Shown here: positions 26,945 through 36,080 of the stretch, piece after piece | How the letters are laid out: the number at the start of each line of letters is the position of its first letter | Position numbering within the stretch: position 1 is the first letter of the stretch | Source: Pseudozobellia thermophila | GTDB taxonomy: Bacteria; Bacteroidota; Bacteroidia; Flavobacteriales; Flavobacteriaceae | DNA length: 64,000 nucleotides | NCBI RefSeq assembly: GCF_900141855.1 | Contig: NZ_FQYU01000003.1 | Coordinates: 325,939-389,938 of the forward strand | Direction: 5' to 3' | Made by a program: the position numbers and the translations under genes | The notes under the pieces: model-generated | Told to the model about the DNA's origin: nothing | Database searches by the model: none | The model's input: the letters and a program-made list of their open reading frames with translations, nothing else

Positions 26945-28469
26945 ACTTTTGATACGTGCGGTACTTATCGCTTCCTTCTTGGGGATGAATGCATTGATCG
27001 TGTTCGGCATCAGCTCGGTTTGGTCTTACCTGAATACCGGTGCGGACCGTTCGACCCGCCTTCACTTGAATTTGGAAGAGGTAACGGCCTACCTGCCCAA
27101 GGTCGAGTGGGATACTTCCAAAGTAGAAGGGCGGCCCATGGAAGCCCAGACCTTGGCCCAAATAGAGCGCGATTATCTCCACGGGTGGTATGTGAGAAAC
27201 ACCGCCCTGTTCGACAATAACCGCTACGGTATCGCCGATTATTTTACGGAGGGTGCCCGGGCAAAGATATTCGGCTTGCTCGATTTTAACCGAAAGCAAA
27301 ACGCCTCGTTCAAACAAACCACGCTGAGCCATCGTCCCGAACTGGCCTTTTACAGTGCCGATGGAACACAGGTTTATTTTACCGATCGCAAGGTTGAACT
27401 TTACCAAAGGGCATATGAAAACGGCTCCCCCCTTTTTGAGAGCGTGGAGACTACGGGCTATAAGGTAATAATGTTACTGGAAGACGGCTTTTGGCGCACA
27501 AGACATTTTACCAAAATACCAAGCTCCGATAAGGTGGTCGGGGCCCCGGTGCGTTTGTCCAATGGCACCCTTGGGGCTATAAGGAACATAAAGGGCGTGA
27601 ATTACTACCCGCAAGACACCCCGTGGGACGTTTTTGGCAAAAAGTACGACGAAGCCATTATCGCCAAAGATTTCGAACTGATCAGGCATATGGGGTGGAA
27701 TACGATCCGTATTTTTATTCCTTATGAAGATTTCGGGGCGGTACACGTCGATGGGCAAAAGCTCGCAAAAGTTAGGTCTTTGTTGGATAGGGCCGACCAG
27801 AACGGATTAAAGGTAATGGTTACCCTCTTCGATTTTTACGGCAATTACGACGTGCTCGATTGGACCCTGACCCATAGGCATGCCGAGCAGGTGGTCAAGG
27901 CCCTTAAAGACCATCCCGCCTTATTGGCGTGGGACCTGAAAAATGAACCGGATCTCGATTTCGGTTCGAGGGGGGAGCAGACGGTCTTGGCCTGGTTAAG
28001 GGAAATGAACCGGCAAGTTAGAAACTGGGACCAAGAGAATGCCATTACCGTAGGATGGGCTAGTCCGGAGGCGGCGGTACACCTGAACGACGAACTCGAT
28101 TTTGTTTCCTTCCACTATTACAGGGAGGTCTCGGAATTCAAAGAAGCCTATAACACCCTCAAGGCATCGGTGGCCGAGGTAGGAAAACCCATTGTACTGC
28201 AAGAATACGGTATATCATCGTACGGTGGCATCTGGAATGCCTTTGGCGCTTCCGAAGAAAAACAGGCCGACTACTATAAGGAAATGCAGGGCATACTGAA
28301 GGAGGAAGGCCTTCCCTTTTTGTTCTGGACCCTCTACGATTTCAACCAAGTACCGAATTCCGTTGTAGGGTGGAGGCCATGGCGTAAACAGCCCCAGCGT
28401 TATTACGGCTGTTTCGACAAAAAGGGGGAGCCCAAGGCCGCTTTGGACTACCTCAGGCAGACCGAATAA
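26931..28469 (+). CDS. Membrane-anchored GH5-like glycoside hydrolase with NTF2-like N-domain
   Basis: The 512-residue protein has one N-terminal membrane helix (residues 8-33) and then a roughly 160-residue alpha/beta domain (IERDYLHGWYVRNTALFDNN) that resembles an NTF2-like fold. From about residue 218 a TIM-barrel of clan GH-A follows. The acid/base is E339 in WDLKNEPDL and the nucleophile E425 in IVLQEYGISS, the two-Glu spacing of GH5-type enzymes. VGWASPEAAV and FVSFHYYREV provide the intervening strands. Facing the periplasm next to glycosyltransferases, it likely trims or releases the nascent polymer rather than digesting food. Substrate is unknown. Confidence 0.82.
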   Translation: MDWNRLLIRAVLIASFLGMNALIVFGISSVWSYLNTGADRSTRLHLNLEEVTAYLPKVEWDTSKVEGRPMEAQTLAQIERDYLHGWYVRNTALFDNNRYGIADYFTEGARAKIFGLLDFNRKQNASFKQTTLSHRPELAFYSADGTQVYFTDRKVELYQRAYENGSPLFESVETTGYKVIMLLEDGFWRTRHFTKIPSSDKVVGAPVRLSNGTLGAIRNIKGVNYYPQDTPWDVFGKKYDEAIIAKDFELIRHMGWNTIRIFIPYEDFGAVHVDGQKLAKVRSLLDRADQNGLKVMVTLFDFYGNYDVLDWTLTHRHAEQVVKALKDHPALLAWDLKNEPDLDFGSRGEQTVLAWLREMNRQVRNWDQENAITVGWASPEAAVHLNDELDFVSFHYYREVSEFKEAYNTLKASVAEVGKPIVLQEYGISSYGGIWNAFGASEEKQADYYKEMQGILKEEGLPFLFWTLYDFNQVPNSVVGWRPWRKQPQRYYGCFDKKGEPKAALDYLRQTE

Positions 28470-28503
28470 AAAAACGGAACGACCTTGGGCCATCCCGTTT
28501 TTT
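28469..28503. terminator. Bidirectional terminator between convergent genes
   Basis: A 9-bp stem (AAAAAACGG with CCGTTTTTT) with a 17-nt loop separates the convergent GH5-like and GT4 genes. The A- and T-rich arms allow function on both strands. Confidence 0.65.
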
Positions 28504-28524
28504 CTATGGATAGTTGGAAAATCT

Positions 28525-29763
28525 TTAATGCGCTACCCGGCTGGGGCCCAGTTGCATGGCGTTTACGTCGATTACCTGTCCTTTTGACTTCTGCACCTGT
28601 ATGGCCTTGAAATAATCGATGTACATCTTTGTAATTGCCCCCATGGGCAGGGAGCAGGCCGCCTTGTAATTGGCTTCGGCCAATTCGGTACGGTAGGCAT
28701 CGTCCATAAGGATCATTTGAATGGCATCGGCCAGGGATTCCTTATCTTCGGGAAGGAAGAATTCGCCCCTGTAGCCCTCTTCCTGTACCAATATGCTTAA
28801 GTCTCCCAAATCGGGAAGGGCCACTGCCTTGCCGTAGCTTCCGGCCTGGTGCAAGACCCCTGAACTCCCTGTGGTTGAGGTATAGGGGAAAACGACAACG
28901 GTACTTTCGCCGAAGATCACGGGTACATCCTCTTCCGCAACATAACCCGTGAACCTTATCTGTTCGACATGGCTGTACCTATCCTTCATTTCATCAAGAT
29001 AGCCCGGCGTATTGGGGCTGTCGGTACCCGCAATTACGATTTCGATGTTTTCTTGGGTACGCGACCTGATCACTTCCACCGCTTCGATAAGTACCTCTAC
29101 CTTTTTGTAAGTGCCGAATTTGCCGAAGGCCATTACTTGCTTCGGTCCATCGGGCAACTTAAAATCGGGTCGGGGAGGGGTCTCGAAGGATCCGTGGGGT
29201 ATCAGGGCTATGTTTTTGGCCCCGTATTTCTTTTCGAGGGTAGAAACGTACTTGCTGATGGTAACGGCCACAATATCCGATGCGAGGATAAAGCGGGTCA
29301 GGTTGGTGCCGATAAAATTATAGGCATATTGTAGGAGCTTGTTGTCGGTGAAGCCCGCATTTTCCAAATCGACCTTCTCCAAAATGTTGTGCAACAAGGA
29401 GATGGTTGGGATGCCTTTACGCTTGGTCAGGTAGGGCAGCAACAGGCCAAGGGCCGCAGGTATTTTTTTGTCGCCGAATTTTAAAAATTGAAGGTTGAAG
29501 AGCACGGCATCGGGCTTGTGCTTTCCGATGGCCTTGTTGACGTCTAGAATGTTCCCATAGCTATTAAAATCCCAACACTCCTCGACGGTGATCGTACATC
29601 CCTTTTCGTTGAATGACAGGTCTTTTGGGGCTTCCGTACGGTCGGTCATAAGCACTATTTCGCTTATTTCTTCCTGAAGCCTAAAATGCTTGACAAGGTA
29701 ATAACCGTATTCGGTTAGGGTGACTTTACTCGGCGGATAGGCCGTTACGATTGCTAATTTCAT
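28525..29763 (-). CDS. GT4-family glycosyltransferase
   Basis: The 412-residue protein from ATG 29763 (MKLAIVTAYPPSK) is a GT-B enzyme of the GT4 group. The N-terminal Rossmann domain includes DAVLFNLQFLKFGDKK and a glycine/proline-rich opening. The C-terminal domain begins at MAFGKFGTYKKVEVLIEAVEV and carries FPYTSTTGSSGVLHQAGSYGKAV, the phosphate-binding region with the EX7E-like acidic position replaced by less typical residues. It would add a sugar from a nucleotide donor to a glycan on the cytoplasmic side. It lies 57 bp downstream of the flippase gene in the same direction. Confidence 0.85.
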   Translation of the reverse strand: MKLAIVTAYPPSKVTLTEYGYYLVKHFRLQEEISEIVLMTDRTEAPKDLSFNEKGCTITVEECWDFNSYGNILDVNKAIGKHKPDAVLFNLQFLKFGDKKIPAALGLLLPYLTKRKGIPTISLLHNILEKVDLENAGFTDNKLLQYAYNFIGTNLTRFILASDIVAVTISKYVSTLEKKYGAKNIALIPHGSFETPPRPDFKLPDGPKQVMAFGKFGTYKKVEVLIEAVEVIRSRTQENIEIVIAGTDSPNTPGYLDEMKDRYSHVEQIRFTGYVAEEDVPVIFGESTVVVFPYTSTTGSSGVLHQAGSYGKAVALPDLGDLSILVQEEGYRGEFFLPEDKESLADAIQMILMDDAYRTELAEANYKAACSLPMGAITKMYIDYFKAIQVQKSKGQVIDVNAMQLGPSRVAH

Positions 29764-29820
29764 AGGTTTTTGATTAAGGTAGGCGGGTCTCTTGTACGGT
29801 GAGATGCCCATTCTACGGGT

Positions 29821-31089
29821 TTAAGGGGGCGGTATGGCTCCCCCGGTTAAACTTTTGTCTCGTTCCTTGATTAGGAAATAAAAGACCTGGACTGCGAGCA
29901 ACAAGGTCATCGCAATGATCTGCATATGCACTACGGTGGCCAAATCGTCGTGGAACACGGCCACCAATACTATTTGCGAAAGCCCCAAGACCCCCGATAT
30001 AATGACGGGAACGTAGTGATCCAACGACAGAAAATAATAGGCGAATATGTTGGAAACGGCGAATAATGAGGTCGCGAGGGCATACTGCCACAGGAGGCCC
30101 GACATGGCCAAGTACGATTTGCCGAACATCAAAGAGATGATCAATTCGGGAAATAGGTAACAGGCCAGTACTATGGCAAGCGACAATAGGGCGATATAGG
30201 TAACGTATTTGAACAATACGGGGGCCGTGGGCTCTCCGTCCCTATGTTTTTGGACGACTGCCGGCAACAGCAGCATGACGAACATCCAAGCCACGAAATA
30301 GACAACGCGGCCTATCAGGGCCAACGAGGCGTAGAGCCCGGCGTCGAAGGCGTTGAAATAGTGCTTTACCATCAATATATCGCTATTGTTTATAATTATC
30401 TGTGTGAGTTCGTAGCACGCCGTAAGTAACAGGAAGCGCGACACTTTCTTGGAGTTATCGGGATGCAGCCTTTCCTTCGGGGCAAGCGACAGGCCCTTTA
30501 CCTCGGTCGGGAACAAACCGAACAAAAAGGAAAGGAGAATACCAAGGGAGACCACCATACCGGGCAAGGTATCCACAAAGTAGAGCAAGGCCATGGTCAG
30601 GAGCAACCGGCTCCACATTTCGGTCTGATAGGTAAGCGATAGCTTGCCGAATTCCTGTTTGCCCTGAAAGGTTCCACGGTTTACGCTCATAAAGAAATAA
30701 ACGGGTACCCCCAGGCCAAAAACGACGAACATCCAGTGGCTTTGGGCATTGAAGAGCAATTGGAGGTTTTTGGAAAACACGATGATCAAAAAGCCGATCA
30801 GGAGGCCTGCTAGGGCCGACTGTTTGTACATATTGCCCCTAAAACGCTCTAATTGACCGCCTGTAAAAAGAACGGAAAACTTGGCGACCGCAAGTTGGAA
30901 CGTCATTCCCAGAAACGATAGGACCAAGAGCAAGGTGATCAATAGGGCCGCCTCCGAAAAGGCTTCGGGGCCCAGGAGCCTTCCGAGTAAGAGATTGTAC
31001 AAATAGTTGCCGCCGTTTACCACGAGAACACTCAGCATGAATATCTGCTCTTGGGAAATTTTTTGGATCATGAGTCGAATGGCGGTCAT
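29821..31089 (-). CDS. Wzx-type polysaccharide flippase (MOP superfamily)
   Basis: The 422-residue protein is hydrophobic throughout, with about 12 predicted helices and a conserved N-terminal opening (GNYLYNLLLGRLLGPEAFSE) typical of oligosaccharide flippases. These carry lipid-linked or growing glycans across the inner membrane. A later Met at 31071 could also start translation. It is upstream of the GT4 gene, an arrangement similar to pelG and pelF in Pel polysaccharide loci, although sequence identity to those cannot be judged here. A hairpin 44 bp upstream may attenuate transcription. Confidence 0.86.
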   Translation of the reverse strand: MTAIRLMIQKISQEQIFMLSVLVVNGGNYLYNLLLGRLLGPEAFSEAALLITLLLVLSFLGMTFQLAVAKFSVLFTGGQLERFRGNMYKQSALAGLLIGFLIIVFSKNLQLLFNAQSHWMFVVFGLGVPVYFFMSVNRGTFQGKQEFGKLSLTYQTEMWSRLLLTMALLYFVDTLPGMVVSLGILLSFLFGLFPTEVKGLSLAPKERLHPDNSKKVSRFLLLTACYELTQIIINNSDILMVKHYFNAFDAGLYASLALIGRVVYFVAWMFVMLLLPAVVQKHRDGEPTAPVLFKYVTYIALLSLAIVLACYLFPELIISLMFGKSYLAMSGLLWQYALATSLFAVSNIFAYYFLSLDHYVPVIISGVLGLSQIVLVAVFHDDLATVVHMQIIAMTLLLAVQVFYFLIKERDKSLTGGAIPPP

Positions 31090-31132
31090 AGGATACTTGC
31101 CTTATAGCATCGGCCAGGGATGGGGTTATTTG

Positions 31133-31157
31133 AAAAAGCGCGGGTATCTGTCCGCGC
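31133..31157 (-). promoter_or_regulatory. Terminator-like hairpin in the flippase leader (possible attenuator)
   Basis: On the minus strand GCGCGG, an 8-nt loop and CCGCGC are followed directly by TTTTT, which is the form of an intrinsic terminator. It lies upstream of the flippase start at 31089, so transcripts begun further upstream would cross it. Confidence 0.45.
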
Positions 31158-31423
31158 GTTATTTGCTTCACACATAGTATAGTAACGTTGTTTTTTATAA
31201 AAATTGTAAGATTTGTCTGATATAGTTCTGTAAAAAGGGAGCAACGATGGCTCTTTTTTGCCCACAAATCGCGAAATAGCGGTTAAATACTTCGGGGTGA
31301 ATGTTCAAACAATTGTCTTGCAGGGTTTTATATTCCTTTTATTCAAACGTTATAGTTGAGTTTTACACTTGTTTTTGCCCCTTTTTTTGCAAGCTCCAAC
31401 ATATTTATGCAATTCATCCGTTA

Positions 31424-31431
31424 TATTTTTG
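31424..31431 (+). promoter_or_regulatory. Candidate -7 box of the TPR/barrel gene
   Basis: TATTTTTG matches the Bacteroidota TAnnTTTG -7 consensus 21 bp before the start codon at 31453. No clear -33 TTG is seen at the expected distance, so the call is tentative and would imply a short leader. Confidence 0.4.
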
Positions 31432-31452
31432 TAAATAAAAACTTACATAGGC

Positions 31453-33513
31453 ATGCGTCGACTGATTGGTATCCTGTTTTTGCTCGTTTCATGGAATTCG
31501 TTGCTAGGTCAATCGGACATGACCCCGGGTTTCGACCTGTTGGAAAAAGGGGATTTTGAGGCAGCCGAACAGTTTTTTGAAACTTATCTGAACACAGACC
31601 CCGATAACAAAACGGCAAAGATCTGCTACGGGAGGGCCGTAGGCCTTAACGGCGATCCCGAACGTGCGACTTTACTTTTTGGAGCACTAAAAGACCGTTT
31701 TCCCAACGACTACGAAATTACGGTCAACTATAACGAGTCTTTTTTATGGGGCAAGCAGTACCAGACCGCCAAGCCCTTGTACAAGGATTTGGTGGCCCGA
31801 TACCCCGACAAGTTCGGGGCCCTTTTGGGTTATGCCAATACCCTATCGAACTTGAAGGAATACGAGGAGGCCCTTTTATGGGTAGACAAGGCCCTGCTTC
31901 TTCAGCCTGAAAACCAAAGTGCCAAGGTGTCTAAAAAATATATGCGGTTGGGCTATGCCAACCAGTTTGCCAATGCCCAGGAGTACGCCAAGGCGGAAGC
32001 CTTGCTGTTGCCCATCTTCGAAGATTTTCCTGAAGACGATGACGTATTGCTCAATTTGGCGAACCTTTATTTGCTTACAAAATCGACCGAAAAGGCCAAG
32101 GCGGTCTATTGGAGGTACGCCACTACGGGCAAGGATTCCATTGCGGCCATGAACGGGATCGCGCTGGCCGAACACATTGCCATGAACGACAAGCAGGCCT
32201 TAAAGGTTGCTTCGGTTGCCAAGTCGAACGTAGGCCGGTTCAACGACACCTTGCTTCTCGGGCGCACCTACGAACGGTATGTACAGGCCCTGGTATGGAA
32301 CCGTAAATATGCATCGGCCAGACAAGAAATAGCCCTTTTGGAGCCTGAATATCACGACCGGAACTGGTTGAGGTCGCTAAAAGCCACGCTGGGCATGTAT
32401 ACGGCCAATTTTAAGATGAGTTTGGAGAATTATGGTGCCATTCTTGAAAAGGACGAAAACTCCTTCGATGGAAATTTGGGCAGGGCAAATGCCCTGTTCG
32501 CATCCGACCGTATCGTGCCCGCTTATCGGGCGGCCTTTCAAACCTTGCGCATATTCAAGGACCAGAAGGACGCCCTTGGTTTCATAGAAAAATTGAACGC
32601 TGCCTATACCCCGGTGGTAAAAGACCATGCGGCCTACACCTTCGACAATGGCAACAATGTGGCCTTTTCGAACACCTTGGGTGCCGATATTCCGTTTTCT
32701 ACCCGTTTCAAAACCTCGGTCAGCTATCAATTTCGGACCAGTGAAAACACCGTTACCCTAAACAAGGCCGATTCGCATGTACTTTCCGTAGGGGCCGATT
32801 ATAAGATAGTGCCCAATGTAGACCTGAAGGGCGTATTCGGAATTAACAACAGTCGGTTCGAAACCTCGTACACCCAACCGGTCATCGACCTGAAATTGGT
32901 AACCAAGCCCCTCAGGCTGCAGAATTTGGAAATCGGCTATAAGCGCGAGGTCCAGAATTTCAATGCCGACTTGATCGAACGCGAAATTGTGATGAACCAC
33001 TACGGACTCAATTACAATTTGGGAACCAACTTTAATCTCGGGTGGTATACCCAGGCCATGCATACCCGACAAACCGATGACAATACCCGTAACCTATTGT
33101 TTACCTCCTTGTATTACAGCCTGATGCGCAAACCGGCCTTAAAGGTCGGCCTTAACTATCAATACATTTCGTTTGCCGATCAGTTGCCCACCGTATATTT
33201 TAGTCCGGAGGAGTACCAGGCGGTCGAGCTATTTGCCGATATGCGGGGTGAATTTTCTGCCCATACCACATATATGGCCAGTGCGGCGACGGGGTTACAG
33301 CAGGTAGAGCAGGATCCCCAAACCGTCATTTTCAGGGCCGAAGCCGGCCTGACCCATCAATTCGGCAAAAGGCTTGTCGCGAACCTGTACGGAAAATACA
33401 GCAATATAGCCTCGGCAACCGCAGCGGGCTTCGAGTTTACCGAAGTGGGAATCAAACTAAAATGGATGTTGGCCGAAAAGCCCTTGTTCTACGCTACACT
33501 CGATACAAAATGA
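31453..33513 (+). CDS. TPR protein with C-terminal outer-membrane beta-barrel (exporter-like)
   Basis: The 686-residue protein has a signal peptide (MRRLIGILFLLVSWNSLLG) and then a superhelix of TPR-like repeats from about residue 25 to 390, for example DLLEKGDFEAAEQFFETYL, YANTLSNLKEYEEALLWVD and ANLYLLTKSTEKAKAVYW. From about residue 395 it changes to alternating amphipathic strands ending in VGIKLKWMLAEKPLFYATLDTK, an outer-membrane barrel. A TPR scaffold joined to a barrel is the plan of PelB, BcsC and PgaA exporters. Here the barrel is about 290 residues, so 14-16 strands are plausible. In this locus it most likely exports the polysaccharide. Convergent with the HPt gene. Confidence 0.8.
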   Translation: MRRLIGILFLLVSWNSLLGQSDMTPGFDLLEKGDFEAAEQFFETYLNTDPDNKTAKICYGRAVGLNGDPERATLLFGALKDRFPNDYEITVNYNESFLWGKQYQTAKPLYKDLVARYPDKFGALLGYANTLSNLKEYEEALLWVDKALLLQPENQSAKVSKKYMRLGYANQFANAQEYAKAEALLLPIFEDFPEDDDVLLNLANLYLLTKSTEKAKAVYWRYATTGKDSIAAMNGIALAEHIAMNDKQALKVASVAKSNVGRFNDTLLLGRTYERYVQALVWNRKYASARQEIALLEPEYHDRNWLRSLKATLGMYTANFKMSLENYGAILEKDENSFDGNLGRANALFASDRIVPAYRAAFQTLRIFKDQKDALGFIEKLNAAYTPVVKDHAAYTFDNGNNVAFSNTLGADIPFSTRFKTSVSYQFRTSENTVTLNKADSHVLSVGADYKIVPNVDLKGVFGINNSRFETSYTQPVIDLKLVTKPLRLQNLEIGYKREVQNFNADLIEREIVMNHYGLNYNLGTNFNLGWYTQAMHTRQTDDNTRNLLFTSLYYSLMRKPALKVGLNYQYISFADQLPTVYFSPEEYQAVELFADMRGEFSAHTTYMASAATGLQQVEQDPQTVIFRAEAGLTHQFGKRLVANLYGKYSNIASATAAGFEFTEVGIKLKWMLAEKPLFYATLDTK

Positions 33514-33571
33514 GTCGTGGTGGCCGTTCGGGCCGAGGCTGCTATCTTCCACGTACGGCAGTAAACCGGCC

Positions 33572-33892
33572 CTAGAGTTTGGTAATGTAGTCGCCGACCA
33601 GGTTCAAGATTTCCTTAAACTCTGTTTCCTTATCGGTGTTTTCAAGTTTGAGGTCCGCTTCGTACTGTTGGGCAAAATGATACGATTCTTCGAGCCCGAG
33701 TATATTGAATTTGTGATTTATCTTATGCACGATAAGGGCGGTCTCCTTATAGCGGTCATTTTCTACATGGTCTAGGTATTCTTGATGCTCTATGGGAAAT
33801 TCATCTTTAAGAATACTTATGAACTGTTGTTCAAATTCAAGATCGTCACCAGCGAGTTGCTTGATATAGTCTATGTTGGGAAGTACTTGCAT
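33572..33892 (-). CDS. HPt (histidine phosphotransfer) protein
   Basis: The 106-residue all-helical protein carries the HPt phosphorylation motif with H56 in LIVHKINHKFNILGLEE, where the downstream Gly and hydrophobic pattern match the AHxLKGxxxxLG family form. Such proteins relay phosphate between receiver domains. It is the last gene of the signalling operon; its ATG shares a base with the kinase stop (TAATG). There is no fused kinase or receiver in it. Confidence 0.88.
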   Translation of the reverse strand: MQVLPNIDYIKQLAGDDLEFEQQFISILKDEFPIEHQEYLDHVENDRYKETALIVHKINHKFNILGLEESYHFAQQYEADLKLENTDKETEFKEILNLVGDYITKL

Positions 33893-34947
33893 TATGAAAC
33901 TTTTTTTAGGGTGAAGTAAAACGTTGTGCCTTGATCAACTGTCGATTCGAGGTCAATGTCACCTTCGTAAAGGTTGATGATTTTCTTTATCAGCGAAAGC
34001 CCGATTCCCGTTGCGTTGCTGTCGTTGTCGAGCCTGTTGAACATATCGAATATTTTTGATTGATATTGTTCGGGAATGCCCTTGCCGTTATCGCTTATGC
34101 TAAACCGGTAATATTCGGGACAGGGCTTATAGGAAATTTCAATAAGGCCTTTTTTACGATGTTCGGTTGCGGTAATGGCATTGGTTATCAGGTTGGTGAA
34201 GAGTTGCTCCAAGTTGTATTTCTGACCAAAGATCACAGGTAAGTTGTCGGAATAATCTATGCGTATGTGGTCGGGTATGAATATCGTGTCCTCTATTTCC
34301 TTTAAAAGGTCGTAAATGGATATGTTGGCCTTTTCCTCTTCCAGTGATGATACGGTGGCATGCTTGAGTATACCGTCGATCAAGCGGTCCATTTTTTCCA
34401 AATTTTGTCCGATGAGGTGGCCGTGGGCCTTACTTTCTTCGGAGAATTTTTCGTTTTCCGCTTCCAAGATCCAGGTCATTAAGGTGCTGATATTGCGAAT
34501 GGGCGACTTGAGGTCGTGGGATACGATATGGGCGTAGTTCTTGAGCGATTCGTTCCGGGTTTCCAGTTCTTGCATCAACTTGTTCTGCTCGGAAGTCATT
34601 TGGGACAATTGTTCGGCCTGCTCGCCAATCCGTTTCGCCAGTTTTTCTACATCGAGGGTACCATCGGTAGGGCCGTTATCGGTGTTCAGGTTTTCGTTGA
34701 GGCTTTCGAGGGCCTTTTCGAGGGAATCGATGATCTTTTTTTGGCGCCGTGCCTCCGACTCCAGTTCCTTGTTCGCCTCATAGAGCTCTTTTGAGCTAAT
34801 GGCCGTTGCCCGTTGGATCATGGCCACCTTGTCGTCAAAATCACGGTACGATTCTTCAACGGCGCCGAAAAAGGCTTTAAGTTCAGGATGCTCCTTGAAG
34901 GATGCCGGAAGGTGTTTTCTTATCTGTCGTGCTAAAAGGGAATGCAT
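33892..34947 (-). CDS. Histidine kinase paired with the FIST sensor
   Basis: Starting at ATG 34947 (TAATG with the FIST stop) gives 351 residues; a GTG at 34995 would overlap the FIST gene by 49 bp. The N terminus (MHSLLARQIRKHLPASF) matches the short conserved region common in kinases encoded after FIST genes. A coiled coil follows, then HisKA with H144 in IVSHDLKSPIRNIS, and an HATPase_c domain (NLITNAITA N-box, DNGKGIPEQ, TGIGLSLIKKI). It has no membrane segment and no fused sensor domain, so the sensor is presumably the FIST protein acting in trans. HPt follows directly. Confidence 0.9.
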   Translation of the reverse strand: MHSLLARQIRKHLPASFKEHPELKAFFGAVEESYRDFDDKVAMIQRATAISSKELYEANKELESEARRQKKIIDSLEKALESLNENLNTDNGPTDGTLDVEKLAKRIGEQAEQLSQMTSEQNKLMQELETRNESLKNYAHIVSHDLKSPIRNISTLMTWILEAENEKFSEESKAHGHLIGQNLEKMDRLIDGILKHATVSSLEEEKANISIYDLLKEIEDTIFIPDHIRIDYSDNLPVIFGQKYNLEQLFTNLITNAITATEHRKKGLIEISYKPCPEYYRFSISDNGKGIPEQYQSKIFDMFNRLDNDSNATGIGLSLIKKIINLYEGDIDLESTVDQGTTFYFTLKKVS

Positions 34948-36080
34948 TATTCGCTCAAAAGGGTTAAGGTCATTGTCTGGTTGTGTAGTTTGCACTTACC
35001 TTGGCCGGCAAATGGCGCCATTTCGCCATAAGAATAAAACCCGGTCACCGCGGCCTGTTTTCCGATGACGTCGATAACTTCTTCCACTTCGTCTTCGGTG
35101 CGTTGGTCCATGACCAATTTTCTGCCCACGCAACTGACCAAGAGGGCCAGTTCGGTTTTGGTTTTTCGCAACGATACGGCAAGTTGGGCCGCTTGTCGCG
35201 CACCTTCGGCAATATCGTCTACCGTAGACATCATTAGTTGTACCGAGGATCCCTCGGGGACGTTTCCGGCCAGGGTCATCGAGTTTTCCTTTTCGTCGAT
35301 CGTTAGGATGGTCCTAACCAGGGGTTCGGAACCGTCGTGTACATCTACGTTCAAGGGATAGAACAGGGCCGATTTGGGCAAATCCTTGGCCTTGTCCCCC
35401 AAGTATTGCTTGTACAGGTCCAAGGCGGGTTTACCGTCCAGTTCGTAAAGTACGTTCCCCTTTGATCGGGTGGTGGTCCGCAAGGGGCCAAAAACCGACC
35501 AACCGCCGAAATTGGCACTTGTAATCTCTAAACTTTCACCGTATAGGCCTATGGCGATTATTTCGCCCTCCTTGGGGTTGGTGTTGTATGAGCATAAAGT
35601 TCTTTCGAAGCGCGAGTCGTCGCCGCATAGCCCCCCCGACAAACCAATGCCGTCGTGCTTTGACTTTTCAAGACCGGTGATCAAGGTACTGCCGTTGACC
35701 GAGCTTCCTTCGGAAACGATAAAGACATGTTTGAGCTTCTCGGTGGCGAATTCGGCCATAAGCTCTTGGCCCAACAAGGTATCGTCTCCGTTGTAATCGG
35801 TGAGGTTTTTGCTTTTGACAATGAACGTACTTCGCTCAAACTCGATGGCGGTAAGTACGGCCGAGTTTTCATAGACGTTCTTTTTGAGGATCTCGCCACT
35901 GGTCGATCCAAATACGATATGTCCGTCAGGAAAGAGCTGTAATACTTCTTCGTAGCAGTTTTCGGCTTCCAATTGGTATCGGTCTCCGAACACCAGGACC
36001 AAGGGTTTGACCAATTCCGTTTTTGGGGTGGTAAAGTTCCAATCCGAGCCTTTGTGCTTTATCGCCTGTACTATTTTCAT
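34947..36080 (-). CDS. FIST-domain sensor protein (NosP-like)
   Basis: The 377-residue cytoplasmic protein has the FIST N-terminal domain (VLVFGDRYQLEAENCYEEV, IVFGSTSGEIL) and FIST-C domain (ALDLYKQYLG to the C-terminal GFYSYGEMAPFAGQGKCKLHNQTMT, the family end motif). FIST proteins sense small molecules. A subgroup called NosP binds haem and nitric oxide and is encoded beside a histidine kinase, as here. Haem binding has not been shown from sequence, since no unambiguous axial ligand was picked out. It overlaps the PAS kinase stop as ATGA and is coupled by TAATG to the next kinase. Confidence 0.92.
   Translation of the reverse strand: MKIVQAIKHKGSDWNFTTPKTELVKPLVLVFGDRYQLEAENCYEEVLQLFPDGHIVFGSTSGEILKKNVYENSAVLTAIEFERSTFIVKSKNLTDYNGDDTLLGQELMAEFATEKLKHVFIVSEGSSVNGSTLITGLEKSKHDGIGLSGGLCGDDSRFERTLCSYNTNPKEGEIIAIGLYGESLEITSANFGGWSVFGPLRTTTRSKGNVLYELDGKPALDLYKQYLGDKAKDLPKSALFYPLNVDVHDGSEPLVRTILTIDEKENSMTLAGNVPEGSSVQLMMSTVDDIAEGARQAAQLAVSLRKTKTELALLVSCVGRKLVMDQRTEDEVEEVIDVIGKQAAVTGFYSYGEMAPFAGQGKCKLHNQTMTLTLLSE

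Larger units (their letters stand above)
31090..31452. other. 363-bp divergent intergenic region
   Basis: No credible gene was found. The region separates the flippase (minus) from the TPR/barrel gene (plus). It contains two hairpins: GCGCGG...CCGCGC at 31138-31157, and GGGAGC AACGATG GCTC with a T run at about 31236-31259, which looks like a terminator. The right end is AT-rich and carries a TATTTTTG -7-like box at 31424-31431. Confidence 0.5.

Noticed and set aside
30839-31267. 142-codon minus-strand frame upstream of the flippase
   Set aside because: It runs into the flippase gene in another frame, and its first part is in the hairpin-rich leader.
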